From an uncultured bacterium (GTDB lineage Bacteria > Cyanobacteriota > Vampirovibrionia > Gastranaerophilales > Gastranaerophilaceae): a stretch of DNA of 64,000 nt. Both the position numbers and the translations under genes were made by a program. The notes under the pieces are model-generated. The model was given only the letters and a program-made list of their open reading frames with translations. It did not search any database and was not told the DNA's origin. Positions 63,626 to 64,000 of the stretch are shown piece after piece; position 1 is the stretch's first letter, and each line of letters opens with the position of its first letter. The DNA is taken from positions 62,001 to 126,000 of the forward strand of contig CASGCE010000033.1 of the NCBI GenBank assembly GCA_949299935.1. The letters are read 5' to 3'.

Positions 63626-64000
63626 ATGACGATCTACAATTATACTGCATTGAAAAACAACAAAGAAATAGTAAAGGGTAAAATAGAAGCTCAATCTCCC
63701 CGTGAGGCCCGAGATAACATTCGTAAGCTGGGTTTTTTACCAACTAAAGTTGAAGAAGAACATTTAAAAGGTCAAGGCGACAGCAAAGACGGCGACAAGA
63801 ATGCCCAAAAGGGTAAAGTATCCAAATTGGGTTTGCAAGACAGGATTGATTTTACCTCAACTTTGCAAATACTTGCTCAATCTGGTATTCCGATTATTGA
63901 ATCATTGTTATTTATTGAAAATGATGCCGCTAAGCTTAAAATAAGACTTGTTGCCAAAGAATTAAGGCGGCAGATTATGAACGGTGGTACATTTGCCGAT
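63626..64000 (+). CDS. pilC: Type IV pilus inner-membrane platform protein PilC/GspF (cut by window end)
   Basis: The first 125 residues of a PilC/GspF-type protein: MTIYNYTALKNNKEIVKGKIEAQSPREARDNIRKLGF, a charged linker, and the start of the first GspF domain (DFTSTLQILAQSGIPIIESL). ATG 63626 lies 11 bases after the pilB stop. The rest is beyond the window. Confidence 0.93.
   Translation, partial: MTIYNYTALKNNKEIVKGKIEAQSPREARDNIRKLGFLPTKVEEEHLKGQGDSKDGDKNAQKGKVSKLGLQDRIDFTSTLQILAQSGIPIIESLLFIENDAAKLKIRLVAKELRRQIMNGGTFAD

Overview
The window is about 64 kb of AT-rich bacterial chromosome, dense with genes and free of rRNA genes, CRISPR arrays and insertion sequences. The gene set suggests an uncultured, fermentative relative of the Cyanobacteria (Melainabacteria / Vampirovibrionia, most likely a gut Gastranaerophilales). 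Reasons: SepF next to FtsZ together with a MinC-MinD-MinE set; atpD-atpC as a separate two-gene unit as in Cyanobacteria; a fused aldehyde-alcohol dehydrogenase but no respiratory genes; Gram-negative envelope genes (secretin, GT9 heptosyltransferase-like, KdsC-like phosphatase); and several short lineage-type proteins of unknown function. The taxonomic call is an inference from gene content.

Layout. 1-3.6 kb: end of sepF, a type IV pilin-like gene behind a G9 tract, nadK, ftsZ. 3.7-10.3 kb: three large proteins of unknown function, one with four 144-bp tandem repeats, and class II aldolase on the other strand. 10.3-15.6 kb: ispH-rpsA, a small XRE regulator, a primary-type sigma factor, rlmB, nadA. 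15.7-18 kb: a PilM-PilN fusion and PilO. 18-24.5 kb: a radical SAM protein, comF, an orphan histidine kinase, and a KdsC-like/TPR/lysC operon. 24.9-30.5 kb: small unknowns, a rhodanese, adhE with a redox-type operator, a second pilin and an XRE regulator with palindromic operators. 30.5-34.6 kb: tRNA-Cys, tRNA-Val, gcvT-gcvH-gcvPA, dnaJ. 34.7-44.3 kb: S10/spc ribosomal protein genes, split by an opposite-strand gene and ending early after rplR. 45.4-48.6 kb: minCDE and a lytic transglycosylase. 48.7-54.8 kb: NrtR-like Nudix protein, secG, tcdA, a short-chain dehydrogenase, a third pilin behind an identical G9 tract, GT9, comM. 54.9-64 kb: chromate transporter pair, atpDC, a uridine-kinase-like protein, and pilP-pilQ-pilB-pilC (cut by the window end).

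Main signal. Two of the three pilin-like genes cannot be translated from any ATG, GTG or TTG ahead of their prepilin cleavage motif in the frame shown. In both, a good promoter and ribosome binding site lead to an ATG, a short reading frame, a run of exactly nine G, and a nearly identical downstream block. One extra G, or a +1 shift, fuses the ATG to the pilin and gives the same leader motif, Asn-Gly-Gly-Gly-Ala-Thr-Pro-Leu-Ser, in both. This looks like phase variation or programmed slippage controlling surface or secretion pilins whose machine (PilMN, O, P, Q, B, C) is in the same window.

Other patterns: at least seven genes have a -10 hexamer ending exactly six bases before ATG, with no evident ribosome binding site in most (leaderless mRNAs); rpsH has a leader RNA with mutually exclusive stems; MinE carries an unusual acidic, cysteine-bearing tail.
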